Positions 1 to 8,155 are shown, counted from the first letter of the stretch. The stretch: DNA of 64,000 nucleotides from Streptomyces nigrescens (GCA_024349765.1 AP026073.1:1674001-1738000); one strand, 5' to 3'. Notes: a model not told the origin generated them from the letters alone. A program made the numbers and translations.

Positions 1-617
1 TGCGCCTGGAGGGCGACGCCAACGACTACGTCGGCAAGGGCCTGTCCGGCGGCCGGGTCGTGGTCCGCCCGGACCGCGGTGCCGACCACCTCGCCGAGTA
101 CTCCACCATCGCGGGCAACACCCTCGCCTACGGCGCCACCGGCGGCGAGCTGTTCCTGCGCGGCCGGGTCGGCGAGCGGTTCTGCGTCCGCAACTCCGGT
201 GCCACGGTGGTCTCCGAGGGCGTCGGCGACCACGGCTGCGAGTACATGACCGGCGGCAACGCGGTCGTCCTGGGCGAGACCGGCCGCAACTTCGCGGCGG
301 GCATGTCCGGCGGCTTCGCCTACGTCATCGACCTGGACAAGAACAACGTCAACAAGGAACTCGTCGGCGCGGTGCACCCGCTGGACGAGAACGACAAGCA
401 GTGGCTGCACGACGTGGTGCGCCGCCACCAGGAGGAGACCGGCTCCACCGTCGCCGAGAAGCTCCTCGCCGACTGGGATGCCGCGGCCCCGCGGTTCAGC
501 AAGGTCATCCCGCCCACGTACCAGGCAGTGCTCGCCGCCAAGGAAGCCGCCGAGCAGGCCGGGCTCTCCGAGTCCGAGACCCACGAGAAGATGATGGAGG
601 CGGCGACCAATGGCTGA
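1..617 (+). CDS. gltB: Glutamate synthase large subunit, C-terminal part (partial at window start)
   Basis: C-terminal part of the large subunit of NADPH-dependent glutamate synthase, which with the downstream small subunit makes two glutamates from 2-oxoglutarate and glutamine in the cytoplasm. The window opens inside the gene; the frame is open from base 3 and about 204 residues remain. They show the glycine-rich right-handed beta-helix (GXGXG) domain that ends this family: DYVGKGLSGG at the start, then repeated strands such as YGATGGELFLRG, GGNAVVLGETG and GMSGGFAYV. The stop codon lies inside the first codons of gltD (8-base overlap), so the two are translated from one mRNA. The amidotransferase and FMN/Fe-S domains are outside the window. 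Confidence 0.95.
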   Translation, partial: RLEGDANDYVGKGLSGGRVVVRPDRGADHLAEYSTIAGNTLAYGATGGELFLRGRVGERFCVRNSGATVVSEGVGDHGCEYMTGGNAVVLGETGRNFAAGMSGGFAYVIDLDKNNVNKELVGAVHPLDENDKQWLHDVVRRHQEETGSTVAEKLLADWDAAAPRFSKVIPPTYQAVLAAKEAAEQAGLSESETHEKMMEAATNG

Positions 618-2073
618 CCCCAAGGGCTTCCTGACCCACGAGCGCGAGACTGCCAAGACCCGCCCCGTCGAGGAGCGCGTCCAGGACTGGAACGAGGTCT
701 ACCAGCCCGGCTCCCTGCTGCCGATCATCAGCAAGCAGGCGTCGCGCTGCATGGACTGCGGCATCCCCTTCTGCCACAACGGCTGCCCGCTCGGCAACCT
801 CATCCCCGAGTGGAACGACTACGCCTACCGCGGGGACTGGACCGAGGCCAGCGAGCGGCTGCACGCGACCAACAACTTCCCGGAGTTCACCGGTCGCCTC
901 TGCCCCGCGCCCTGTGAGGCCGCCTGTGTGCTGGGCATCAACCAGCAGCCGGTGACCATCAAGAACGTCGAGGTCTCCATCATCGACAAGGCGTGGGACA
1001 ACGGCGACGTCACCCCGCAGCCGCCCGAGCGCCTCTCCGGCAAGACCGTCGCCGTCATCGGCTCCGGCCCGGCCGGTCTCGCCGCCGCCCAGCAGCTGAC
1101 GCGGGCCGGCCACACGGTCGCGGTGTACGAGCGCGCGGACCGCATCGGCGGCCTGCTCCGCTACGGCATCCCCGAGTTCAAGATGGAGAAGCGCCACATC
1201 AACCGCCGCATCGAGCAGATGCGCGCGGAGGGCACCAAGTTCCGCACGGAGGTGGAGATCGGCCGCGACATCGACGCGGCGAAGCTCCGCAAGCGCTACG
1301 ACGCGGTCGTCATCGCCGCCGGCGCCACCACCTCCCGCGACCTGCCGGTGCCCGGCCGGGAGCTCAAGGGCATCCACTTCGCGATGGAGTACCTGCCGCT
1401 CGCCAACAAGGTGCAGGAGGGTGACCTGACCGTTGCCCCGATCACCGCCGAGGGCAAGCACGTGGTCGTCATCGGCGGAGGCGACACCGGCGCGGACTGC
1501 GTCGGCACCGCCCACCGCCAGGGCGCGGCCTCCGTCACCCAGCTGGAGATCATGCCCCGCCCGGGCGAGGAGCGGAACGCGGTGACGCAGCCGTGGCCGA
1601 CCTTCCCGATGCTCTACAAGGTCACCTCCGCGCACGAGGAGGGCGGCGAGCGGGTCTACTCCGTCTCCACCACCCACTTCGAGGGCGACGAGGACGGCAA
1701 CGTCCAGTGGCTGCACCTCATCGAGGTGGAGTTCGTCGACGGCAAGCTGGAGCAGAAGCCGGGCACGGAGCGCAAGATCCCCGCCCAACTGGTCACCCTC
1801 GCCATGGGCTTCACCGGCACCGACCAGCAGAACGGCCTGGTCGAGCAGTTCGGCCTGGAGCTCGACGCCCGCGGCAACGTCGCCCGCGACGCCGACTTCG
1901 CCACCAACGTCCCCGGCGTGTTCGTCGCCGGTGACGCCGGCCGCGGCCAGTCGTTGATCGTGTGGGCCATCGCCGAGGGCCGCTCCGCCGCCCGCGGTGT
2001 GGACCGCTTCCTGACGGGCGCCAGCGCCCTGCCGGCCCCCATCAAGCCGACGGACCGCGCACTGGCCGTCTGA
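610..2073 (+). CDS. gltD: Glutamate synthase small subunit
   Basis: Small (beta) subunit of glutamate synthase, 487 aa, which carries electrons from NADPH through FAD to the large subunit. The N-terminal cysteine clusters CMDCGIPFCHNGCP (from about residue 47) and LCPAPCEAACV match the Fe-S binding region. A first dinucleotide fold IGSGPAGLAAAQQL starts near residue 149 (FAD) and a second, VIGGGDTGADCVG, near 290 (NADPH). The C-terminal GVFVAGDAGRGQSLIVWAI is the usual closing FAD motif. Length is normal for the family. The ATG overlaps the gltB stop, so translation is coupled. Two back-to-back hairpins follow the gene and probably end the transcript. Confidence 0.97.
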   Translation: MADPKGFLTHERETAKTRPVEERVQDWNEVYQPGSLLPIISKQASRCMDCGIPFCHNGCPLGNLIPEWNDYAYRGDWTEASERLHATNNFPEFTGRLCPAPCEAACVLGINQQPVTIKNVEVSIIDKAWDNGDVTPQPPERLSGKTVAVIGSGPAGLAAAQQLTRAGHTVAVYERADRIGGLLRYGIPEFKMEKRHINRRIEQMRAEGTKFRTEVEIGRDIDAAKLRKRYDAVVIAAGATTSRDLPVPGRELKGIHFAMEYLPLANKVQEGDLTVAPITAEGKHVVVIGGGDTGADCVGTAHRQGAASVTQLEIMPRPGEERNAVTQPWPTFPMLYKVTSAHEEGGERVYSVSTTHFEGDEDGNVQWLHLIEVEFVDGKLEQKPGTERKIPAQLVTLAMGFTGTDQQNGLVEQFGLELDARGNVARDADFATNVPGVFVAGDAGRGQSLIVWAIAEGRSAARGVDRFLTGASALPAPIKPTDRALAV

Positions 2074-2132
2074 CCCGGCCGCGCACTTCGCGCGACCGTC
2101 CCTGAATGTCCCGTACAACGTCGTACGGAGGC

Positions 2133-2208
2133 ACGGGATCCGGGGCCCGCCCCGGATCCCGTCCGCGGCGCCTGTCTTTTCTCCCCGACCGGAGGGCAGG
2201 CGCCGCGG
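2133..2208 (+). terminator. Double hairpin after gltD
   Basis: Two stem-loops lie back to back. The first has perfect 13-bp arms (2133-2145 with 2150-2162) and a 4-nt loop. The second has perfect 12-bp arms (2163-2174 with 2197-2208) and a 22-nt loop. There is no U tract, as is usual for Streptomyces terminators. A weaker inverted repeat, CCGTAC/GTACGG, sits just before at 2111-2128. The position 60 bases after gltD fits termination of the gltBD mRNA. Confidence 0.7.
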
Positions 2209-2234
2209 GTCTTTCCGCAACCGCCACATCTGCC

Positions 2235-2309
2235 GGAATACCCACGCCCCCTTCCCCGTTGAGGGCCCCGAAGGGGGCGCTCGCATCCCCTAGGGAATCC
2301 GTTCGCCCC
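2235..2309. repeat. Structured dispersed repeat, copy A
   Basis: First of three related copies (others at 20230-20316 and 20523-20608). Shared landmarks in order are GGAATACC, an outer stem, GTTG in the inner loop, CGCATCCCCTA and ATCCGTTCGCCC. In this copy the outer stem is GCCCCCTTC (2246-2254) with GAAGGGGGC (2270-2278), extendable to 10 bp, and the inner stem is CCC with GGG around GTTGA. It lies between gltD and the DUF4097 gene and does not look coding. Compared with copy C the outer stem has a T-A pair where copy C has G-C, so pairing is kept although bases differ. Confidence 0.7.
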
Positions 2310-2510
2310 ACCCCTACGGGCCCCGCCTCCCCACGGGCCCACCCCTTGACGGGCCCCGGCCCCGCCCCCCACGAGCCCCCCCGCCGCCCGCCCGCGCCAC
2401 CGGACGTCGTCGTCGACGCAGCGCTCGCGGCGGCGTTCGCCCGGTTCCCGGCGGAGGCGGCCTCCACTTCGTGGCCCTGGGCCTTCGCCGTAGCCTTCAC
2501 CCTCAATTCA

Positions 2511-2634
2511 TTGCAACGTTTGGGATCCATGTCGTTGCATTAGCCTGGAAAACGTTGCAACGAATTACAGGCTTCCACCTGCACTGATGCTGATTTGGCG
2601 CAACAAGCTTGTTGCTGGAACTTGGAATGCAACG
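2511..2634. promoter_or_regulatory. Cluster of TTGCAACG-type sites upstream of the DUF4097 gene
   Basis: Four copies of a TGCAACG core in either orientation lie in the 165 bases before the DUF4097 gene: TTGCAACGTT (2511-2520), CGTTGCA (2533-2539), the perfect palindrome CGTTGCAACG (2553-2562) and TGCAACG (2628-2634). The cluster sits in an unusually AT-rich patch for this genome, as expected of a promoter. Binding by a repressor or by a DNA-binding partner protein is inferred; no regulator gene is adjacent. The rest of 2074-2677 holds the double hairpin and repeat copy A, and I see no convincing gene in it. Confidence 0.5.
2600..2615. promoter_or_regulatory. 16-bp perfect palindrome before the DUF4097 gene
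   Basis: GCAACAAGCTTGTTGC reads the same on both strands. It lies 62 bases before the start codon, inside the TGCAACG cluster. It is a good candidate operator or a transcript-start hairpin; which one cannot be told from sequence. Confidence 0.45.
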
Positions 2635-2677
2635 TAGCGTTTCCGTCATAAGGAACAACGAGCTGAAGGAGCGCACG

Positions 2678-3346
2678 ATGCAGAAGTTCGACACCCCCGC
2701 CCCGGTCTCCGCCGTCCTCGACATCCCCGCCGGACGCATCCGGTTGGTCGCCGCCGATCGGGCCGACACCACGGTCGAGGTCCTGCCCGCGGACGCCTCG
2801 AAGAGCCGCGACGTGAAGGCGGCGGAGCAGATCACGGTCGCGTACGGCGAGGGCGTCCTGCGGATCGAGGCCGCACCGCCGAAGAACCGGCTCCTCGGCG
2901 CTTCCGGATCCGTCGAGGTGACCGTCCAGCTGCCCGCCGGCTCCCGCGTCGAGGCGAAGGCCGCCCTCGCCGAACTCCGGGGTGTCGGACGCCTCGGTGA
3001 CGTCGCCTTCGAGGGCCAGCAGGCCACGGTCGAGCTCGACGAGACCGCGAGCGCCGACCTCACCACCCAGGCCGGCGACATCACGGTCGGCCGCCTGGGC
3101 GGTCCCGCGGAGATCAGCACCCAAAAGGGCGACCTCCGCGTCACCGAGGCCGTGCGCGGCACCGTCACGCTGCGCACCGAGTCCGGCGACATCTCGGTCG
3201 GCGCCGCCCGCGGCGTCTCCGCCTCCCTGGACGCCGGCACCGCCTCCGGCCGGATCCACAACGCGCTGCGGAACACCGACGGCGCGGCCGGTCTGAACTT
3301 CCGCGCGACCACCGCCCACGGCGACATCACCGCCCGCAGCCTCTGA
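2678..3346 (+). CDS. DUF4097-family beta-strand repeat protein
   Basis: Protein of 222 aa with no signal peptide and no membrane segment. It is built of short beta strands with repeating patterns such as GDITVGRLGG, KGDLRVTEAVRG and SGDISVGAARG, the adhesin-like beta-helix pattern of the DUF4097 family. Its molecular role is unknown. I place the start at 2678 because GAAGGAG lies 6 bases upstream; an in-frame start at 2609 would add residues that look non-coding. From memory, Streptomyces relatives usually follow a small HicB/MarR-like DNA-binding gene; none is intact here. The upstream TGCAACG sites suggest tight regulation. Confidence 0.8.
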   Translation: MQKFDTPAPVSAVLDIPAGRIRLVAADRADTTVEVLPADASKSRDVKAAEQITVAYGEGVLRIEAAPPKNRLLGASGSVEVTVQLPAGSRVEAKAALAELRGVGRLGDVAFEGQQATVELDETASADLTTQAGDITVGRLGGPAEISTQKGDLRVTEAVRGTVTLRTESGDISVGAARGVSASLDAGTASGRIHNALRNTDGAAGLNFRATTAHGDITARSL

Positions 3347-3495
3347 CCCGCGGATCCCGAAAGGGGAAGCGCCGTCATGGCGGAGACGGCGACGCGGCGG
3401 TTCGTCGAGGGGATGTTCCGCGACGGACCGGCCGAGTCGGCTTGCCGGCCCCCCGTCCGCCCCCCTCGACGCCCCCGCGCCCCCCTCAACTCCCC

Positions 3496-4071
3496 CTACG
3501 AACCGCTGCGTTCGGACGTCGGGTAGCGGCGGCCCAGCTGGCGGGCCATCTCCCGGGCGGGGGCCGGTGCGGTCTGGGCCGGGGGAGCGGCCGACGGTCG
3601 GAAGTCGTGCACCGGTGGATGCCACGCCCCCAGGTCGATCCGCCGGTCGCTCAGCGGCAGTACCCACCGCGGATCCGCGTGCACCCGCAGCACCTGTGCC
3701 TCGATCTGCGTCCACGCCCCGTCGGTCACCGTACGCTCGCCGACCCGGCGGGCCTCCAACTGCACCGGGCAGTGCGCCAGTCGGGGCGGCCGCACCAGCT
3801 CCGACGGCTCCGTCCACGGTGCATCCGTCGAGGGCGGCAGCGCCCCCGGTCCCTCTTCGGCCCCCGTCGCGTCCGGCGGCAGATTGAACACGACGTCCGG
3901 GCGTACCGCGAGGTTCCTGGCGGTACGCCCCCGGGTCGGCAGCCAGAGGCTCACGACCGGGCCGAGCTCCCACCGGATCCGCAGCTCGACCAGGACGAAG
4001 GTTCCGTCGTCGTTCTCCGTGGACAGCAGCGCCGGGGTGACCGAACTGCTCTTCTCCAGCGCGCCTCTCAT
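3496..4071 (-). CDS. Flavin reductase-like (FMN split-barrel) protein
   Basis: Cytoplasmic protein of 191 aa resembling the flavin reductase family, which binds FMN in a split beta-barrel and reduces it with NAD(P)H or acts as a flavoprotein. Visible family features are the phosphate-site region TARNLAVRPDVVFNLP (about 50-65), the conserved strand AHCPVQLEARRV (about 103-114) and the later strand IEAQVLRVHADPRW. The C-terminal tail is Pro/Ala rich. It is divergent from the ArsR-like regulator with a 61-bp gap holding an inverted repeat, so it is a likely target of that regulator. The substrate is unknown. Confidence 0.6.
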   Translation of the reverse strand: MRGALEKSSSVTPALLSTENDDGTFVLVELRIRWELGPVVSLWLPTRGRTARNLAVRPDVVFNLPPDATGAEEGPGALPPSTDAPWTEPSELVRPPRLAHCPVQLEARRVGERTVTDGAWTQIEAQVLRVHADPRWVLPLSDRRIDLGAWHPPVHDFRPSAAPPAQTAPAPAREMARQLGRRYPTSERSGS

Positions 4072-4119
4072 GCCGTCGAGGATAGAAGCCGGATGATTCG
4101 GTGCTCACCGAAATGTTAT

Positions 4120-4133
4120 CAGAGGTTACTCTG
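4120..4133. promoter_or_regulatory. Inverted repeat between flavin reductase and ArsR-like genes
   Basis: CAGAG-GTTA-CTCTG has perfect 5-bp arms and lies in the divergent intergenic region, ending at the GTG start of the regulator. It overlaps the AGAGG that could serve as that gene's ribosome binding site, so a bound repressor would block its own expression. Operator function is inferred. Confidence 0.4.
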
Positions 4134-4900
4134 TGTACATGAACCGATGGGACGCAGATCAGGAAAAACTCGCGGAGACCCCCGATCTCGCCGCGCTCGC
4201 GGCGCTGCTCGCGGACCGCACCCGCGCCGCCATCTGCATGGCCCTGCTCGACGGCGGCACCTGGACCGCCGGAGAACTCGCCGAATACGCCGCGGTGGCA
4301 CCCTCCACGACCACCGAGCACCTCAACCTCCTGGTCGCCGGCGGGCTGCTCGCCGAAGAACGCCAGGGGCGGCGGCGCTACGTCCGCCTGGCCGGCCCGG
4401 ACACCGCGGAGACCCTGGAGAACCTCGCCGGACTCGCCCCCTACCGCCCGGTCCCGATCCGCTCACTGGCCGAGGCCAACCAGCGCCGGGCCCTGCACCA
4501 CGCCCGTACCTGCTACGACCACATCGCCGGCGCCCTGGGCTGCGCCCTCGCCGAGGTGATGACCGAACGCGGCCTGCTGGCACGGGAATACGGCCTGGTC
4601 CTCACCGCCGCCGGCGCCCACTGGCTGGCCGCCCTCGGCATCCCCGACACCGGCCCGTCCCTCGCCCACCGCGCGCATGTCCGTACGTGCCTCGACTGGA
4701 CGGTGCGGCGCCCGCATCTCTCCGGTGCGCTCGGCGCCGCCCTCTACCGCCATGCCCTGGAGCGCCGATGGATCGTCAAGTCCCCGACGACCCGCATCCT
4801 CAGCGTCACCGAAACCGGCCGCACGGCCTTCCGTGACCGCCTCGGCCTCCCCGACGAGGCCCTCTCACCCTCCCTGACCTTCCCCGCCCCGCGCGGCTGA
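4133..4900 (+). CDS. ArsR/winged-helix transcriptional regulator
   Basis: DNA-binding regulator of 255 aa. Residues about 20-85 form a winged helix: ALLADRTRAAICMALLDGG, then TAGELAEYAAVAPSTTTEHL as helix-turn-helix, then the wing ERQGRRRYVRL. No metal-binding cysteine set typical of ArsR/SmtB is visible in the recognition helix, so the ligand may be organic. The C-terminal half is a second alpha-helical region of unknown ligand. I use GTG at 4133 because AGAGG lies 7 bases upstream; ATG at 4139 is possible. It is divergent from the flavin reductase-like gene and probably controls it. Confidence 0.8.
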   Translation: MYMNRWDADQEKLAETPDLAALAALLADRTRAAICMALLDGGTWTAGELAEYAAVAPSTTTEHLNLLVAGGLLAEERQGRRRYVRLAGPDTAETLENLAGLAPYRPVPIRSLAEANQRRALHHARTCYDHIAGALGCALAEVMTERGLLAREYGLVLTAAGAHWLAALGIPDTGPSLAHRAHVRTCLDWTVRRPHLSGALGAALYRHALERRWIVKSPTTRILSVTETGRTAFRDRLGLPDEALSPSLTFPAPRG

Positions 4901-4906
4901 CCGCGG

Positions 4907-5461
4907 TCAGGCCCGGTCGTCGGATGCCCGGTCCCCGGAAGTCCGCTCGTCGGATGCCTGGTCGCCGGATTCCCGGCTGTCCGACGACCGGTCGTCGCCG
5001 GTCACGAGGCGGGCCGGGAAACCGCCGGTGGCGATCGGGCCCCAGCGCAGCGGGGTCACCCGGATCAGTGACTTCCCCTGCGTGCGCATCGCCTCGCGGT
5101 ACTCGTCCCAGTCCGGGTGCTCACCGGCGATGTTGCGGTAGTACTCGACCAGCGGCTCGACCGACTCCGGCGCGTCGATGACCTCCGCCTCCCCGTCGAT
5201 CTGCACCCACGGGCCGTTCCACTCGTCGGACAGCACCAGCACGCTGGCCGACGCCACCCGCCGCAGGTTGCGGACCTTGGCCCGCTCCGGATACGTCGAC
5301 ATCACCAGCCGGCCGGAGTCGTCCACCCCGCAGGTCAGCGGCGACGCCTGCGGGGTGCCGTCGGAGCGGCGGGTGAGCAGGATCGCGCGGTGCCGGGGGC
5401 GGACGAACTCCAGCAGCTCGGGCAGGTCGACACGGGTGGTGGTGGCGAGGGAAGGGCTCAT
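4907..5461 (-). CDS. PPOX-class F420-dependent oxidoreductase
   Basis: Protein of 184 aa of the pyridoxamine-oxidase-like split-barrel fold, in which actinobacterial members use coenzyme F420 or FMN to reduce small molecules. Family features are RHRAILLTRRSDGTPQASPL (about 25-44), DDSGRLVMSTYPERAKVRNLRR and VQIDGEAEVID. Residues beyond about 160 form a hydrophilic tail with a 10-residue repeat (SGDQASDERT then SGDRASDDRA), encoded by a 30-bp DNA repeat, which looks like a recent expansion. The gene converges on the ArsR-like gene with a 6-bp gap. The substrate is unknown. Confidence 0.8.
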   Translation of the reverse strand: MSPSLATTTRVDLPELLEFVRPRHRAILLTRRSDGTPQASPLTCGVDDSGRLVMSTYPERAKVRNLRRVASASVLVLSDEWNGPWVQIDGEAEVIDAPESVEPLVEYYRNIAGEHPDWDEYREAMRTQGKSLIRVTPLRWGPIATGGFPARLVTGDDRSSDSRESGDQASDERTSGDRASDDRA

Positions 5462-5565
5462 ACGGCGAGGGTAGGCGCTGGAGCGCGCTCCAAGGCGAAT
5501 GCCGCAGCGCCGTGCCTGTCGGCCCGTCGGCCCCGCCGGCCGGTCAGCCCTCGGCCCTTCTCCGG

Positions 5566-6057
5566 TCAGCCCTTCAGCAGTTGCTTGCCGGTGGCCGCGT
5601 CGACGACCTTGCGGTCACCGAGGGCGTCCTTCAGCCGTATCGTCACCTTGTCGGTGGCCAGCATCTCGGTGCACATTCCCTTGGAGCTCTTGCGCTTGCC
5701 CCAGCCGGTGACGACCACGAGCCCCTTCGACTCGTGGCTGCGCGCGCCGAAGTGGGCGTCGCAGGGGCTGTGCCCGACGGTCACGGTGATCTCCCGGGCC
5801 TTGCCGCCGTCCTTGGGCGGCTGGGCCTTCACCAGCGGCAGCAGCGCCTGCTGCCGGCCGTGCACCGGCGAGATCTTCGGCCAGTCCCGCACGATCTGGT
5901 CCGCCCGCTGCTCGAACGCGTCCGGCTTCTTCGGCGGCGGGGCGCTGCCGACCTTCTGCTGCGGCTTGCCGCAGCCGGACAGGGCGACGGCGCCGGACAC
6001 CGCCAGCGCGAGCGCGGCGGTGAGCGTACGGGTGCGGGAGTGGGGGATTCCTCGCAT
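5566..6057 (-). CDS. Secreted lipoprotein of unknown function
   Basis: Protein of 163 aa with a lipoprotein signal: a basic start (MRGIPHSRTRT), a hydrophobic stretch and the lipobox LSGC at about residue 28, so it should be anchored outside the membrane after processing. The mature part is Pro/Lys rich at first, then holds strands (AREITVTVGHSPCDAHFG, KGLVVVTGWGK) and one further cysteine pair. I place the start at 6057, where AAGGAGG lies 6 bases upstream; a start 14 codons further up has no ribosome binding site. I do not recognise the family. Confidence 0.75.
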   Translation of the reverse strand: MRGIPHSRTRTLTAALALAVSGAVALSGCGKPQQKVGSAPPPKKPDAFEQRADQIVRDWPKISPVHGRQQALLPLVKAQPPKDGGKAREITVTVGHSPCDAHFGARSHESKGLVVVTGWGKRKSSKGMCTEMLATDKVTIRLKDALGDRKVVDAATGKQLLKG

Positions 6058-6259
6058 GACATGCCTCCTTGGTTCACGGATGGGACGTGGCAGACGCAAG
6101 ACCGGTTCCGGCCGGATTTCCCCGGACTGCCCATAGCCTTCGCCGCCCCGATGAGCGGTGCCGCGCCCGCGCCCGTCCGCTCGCCGTTCGCCGTTCGCTC
6201 AATCCGCCCACGGCGCAACCCGGCGACCGGTGCCGCGCCCCGCGGTTAGCGTCCGGGCC

Positions 6260-6994
6260 ATGGACCCACTCACCCGTATCAGCCGTACCGTCTGGCAACT
6301 CCCCTTCCCCACCGGGCACGTCTATCTGATCGCGCTGCCCGACGACGGGTTCGCCCTGGTCGACACCGGCGTCCCCGGTTCCGCGCCGGCCGTCCTCGAC
6401 GCGCTCGCCCGGCTCGGCGGCCGCCCGGACCGGCTGCGGCAGATCGTGCTCACCCACTGCCACGTGGACCACATGGGTTCCGCCGCCGACCTGGCCGAGG
6501 CCACCGGGGCCGAGGTGCTGGCCGGCGCGCCGGACGCCCCCTACGTCCGCGGCACCGCCGCCGAGCCCGCGCCCGTCCTCACCGCGGCCGAACGCCGGCT
6601 GCACGAAAGCGTCATGGCGGACTTCGCGGCCGCCGGCGTCCCGCCGCTGCGGCACCTCGCCGTCGACCGGGAACTGCACGACGGCGACACCCTCGACGGC
6701 TGGCCGGAGCCGGTCCGGGTGCTCGCGGTCCCCGGTCACACGCCCGGCGGGATCGCCCTGCATCTGCCCGCGAGCGGGCTGCTGTTCCCCGGGGACGTCA
6801 TCGGCGCCTCCCCGGACGGCGACCGCGCGGTGCTCGGGCCGTTCAACGTCTCACGGGAGCAGGCCGAGGCCTCCTTCCGGCGGCTGGCCGCGCTCGACGA
6901 CGTCGGGACGGTGTGCGTCGCGCACGGCGGGCCGATCCGGGAGAACGCCCGGGCGGTGCTGGCCGCGGCCACCCCGGAGAAGGACTGGCGGTAG
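6260..6994 (+). CDS. Metallo-beta-lactamase-fold hydrolase
   Basis: Cytoplasmic hydrolase of 244 aa with the metallo-beta-lactamase fold. The di-metal motif HCHVDH is at about residues 66-71, the second metal histidine lies in VPGHTPGGIALH, the bridging aspartate in FPGDV, and the last histidine in CVAHGGP. Members act on thioesters, lactones or ring amides; this sequence does not tell which. The start at 6260 gives a normal N-terminus (RTVWQLPF...HVYLIALPDDG) and has no clear ribosome binding site, so the mRNA may be nearly leaderless. It converges on the LacI-type regulator. Confidence 0.85.
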   Translation: MDPLTRISRTVWQLPFPTGHVYLIALPDDGFALVDTGVPGSAPAVLDALARLGGRPDRLRQIVLTHCHVDHMGSAADLAEATGAEVLAGAPDAPYVRGTAAEPAPVLTAAERRLHESVMADFAAAGVPPLRHLAVDRELHDGDTLDGWPEPVRVLAVPGHTPGGIALHLPASGLLFPGDVIGASPDGDRAVLGPFNVSREQAEASFRRLAALDDVGTVCVAHGGPIRENARAVLAAATPEKDWR

Positions 6995-7031
6995 CCGCAC
7001 CACAGGCCCGTGCCCCACCCGGCGCCGCCCC

Positions 7032-8075
7032 TCACCCCGACTCCCGCGCCTCGACCCGGAACGTGCCCAACCGGTGGACCGCCGGGGCCCGGTCCGGGTC
7101 GCGGATCAGCGCCGCGACCAGGGCGGCGATCCGGTCCGGCGGGGTGATCTCGGCGCGGACGCTGGTCAGCCGGGGACGCAGCAGCCGGGCCAGCAGCAGA
7201 TCGTCCGCGCCGACCACACCGATCTCGTCCGGCCCGGTGCCGACGGTGTGCCCGGCGTCCTGCAGGGCCCGCATCAGCAGCATCGCGTACTCGTCGTTGT
7301 AGGCGAACATCCCGTCCAGGCCCAGCCCGGGCCAGCGGGCCGCCAGCCGGGCCGCGGACTCCTCGGTCGGTTCCAGGTCGAGCGGACGCACCTCGGCGCC
7401 GGGCCGGCCGGCCGCCGCCTCCCGTACGCCCGCCAGGCGCGCCCCGGCGAAGTCCGCCAGACCCGGATCGGCGGGCCGGACCACCCCGATCCGGCGCCGG
7501 CCGCCGGCCAGCAGGTGCGCGCCCGCCCGCAGCCCGGCCTCCCGCTGGTCGAGCAGCAGGGCATGGGCGCCGGGCGGCGCGGACGGCCCGTGGGTGAGGA
7601 CCGCGGCGGTGCCCGCGCGGTGCAGCAGGTCGACCGCGGCGGCGTCCAACGGCGGGCCGTGCAGCGCCAGTACGGCGGCCGGCCGCAGTTCGGCCCAGGC
7701 GCGGGCGGCCGCCATCGGCGAGGCGGCGGGCGCGCCGTGCAGCACGCCGGTGTAGCCGAGGCCGTGCAGCGCGGTCTGGAAGCCGGCCAGGAAGCGGGTG
7801 AAGAGCGGGCCGAAGGCCGGGACGGTGTCGGCGGGGGCGGCCAGCAGCACGATGCTGCCCCGCCCGGCCCGCAGGGTCCGCGCCGCGGCGTGCGGCACGT
7901 ACCCCAGCTCCTCGGCGGCGGCCCGGACCCTGGCCTGGGTGCGGGCCCCGACCCGGCCTTCGGCCTGGCCGTTCAGGACGTACGAGACCGTCGCGCGCGA
8001 GACCCCGGCGAGCCGGGCAACGGCCGCGCTGGTCGGGGGAGTCGGGGTGGCCCGGGGGCCGGCTGGGTCAGTCAT
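7032..8075 (-). CDS. LacI-family transcriptional regulator
   Basis: Repressor of 347 aa. The N-terminal helix-turn-helix and hinge are plain (SAAVARLAGVSRATVSYVLNG at about 14-34, then RVRAAAEELGYVPHAAAR), followed by a periplasmic-binding-protein-like sensor domain with GIVLLAAPADTV-type strands, DGMFAYNDEYAMLLMRAL and GVVGADDLLLARLLRP. The ligand is unknown, often a sugar in this family. The start could be 8075 or four codons earlier at 8087; neither has a well-spaced ribosome binding site. It is divergent from an alpha/beta hydrolase, and the perfect palindrome at 8144-8155 between them is the likely operator. Confidence 0.9.
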   Translation of the reverse strand: MTDPAGPRATPTPPTSAAVARLAGVSRATVSYVLNGQAEGRVGARTQARVRAAAEELGYVPHAAARTLRAGRGSIVLLAAPADTVPAFGPLFTRFLAGFQTALHGLGYTGVLHGAPAASPMAAARAWAELRPAAVLALHGPPLDAAAVDLLHRAGTAAVLTHGPSAPPGAHALLLDQREAGLRAGAHLLAGGRRRIGVVRPADPGLADFAGARLAGVREAAAGRPGAEVRPLDLEPTEESAARLAARWPGLGLDGMFAYNDEYAMLLMRALQDAGHTVGTGPDEIGVVGADDLLLARLLRPRLTSVRAEITPPDRIAALVAALIRDPDRAPAVHRLGTFRVEARESG

Positions 8076-8143
8076 CCTGCGGGGCATCCTCGCACAGGGG
8101 TTTTGCCCGGCGGGCCCGGGCGCGGCTCGTTCCCCGCCCCTAA

Positions 8144-8155
8144 TTACACGTGTAA
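8144..8155. promoter_or_regulatory. Palindromic candidate LacI-type operator
   Basis: TTACACGTGTAA is a perfect 12-bp palindrome with a central CG step, the usual form of LacI-family operators. It lies 69 bases before the regulator start and 87 bases before the hydrolase start. Binding by the adjacent regulator is inferred from position. Confidence 0.55.

Noticed and set aside
2042-2530. A 162-codon minus-strand frame that might be the missing HicB-like partner of the DUF4097 gene
   Set aside because: The sequence has no HicB or helix-turn-helix pattern, and its second half runs through the gltD terminator and repeat copy A.
3377-3526. A short plus-strand frame after the DUF4097 gene
   Set aside because: The first 15 codons look plausible but the rest is Pro/Arg low complexity running into the end of the flavin reductase gene; support is too weak.
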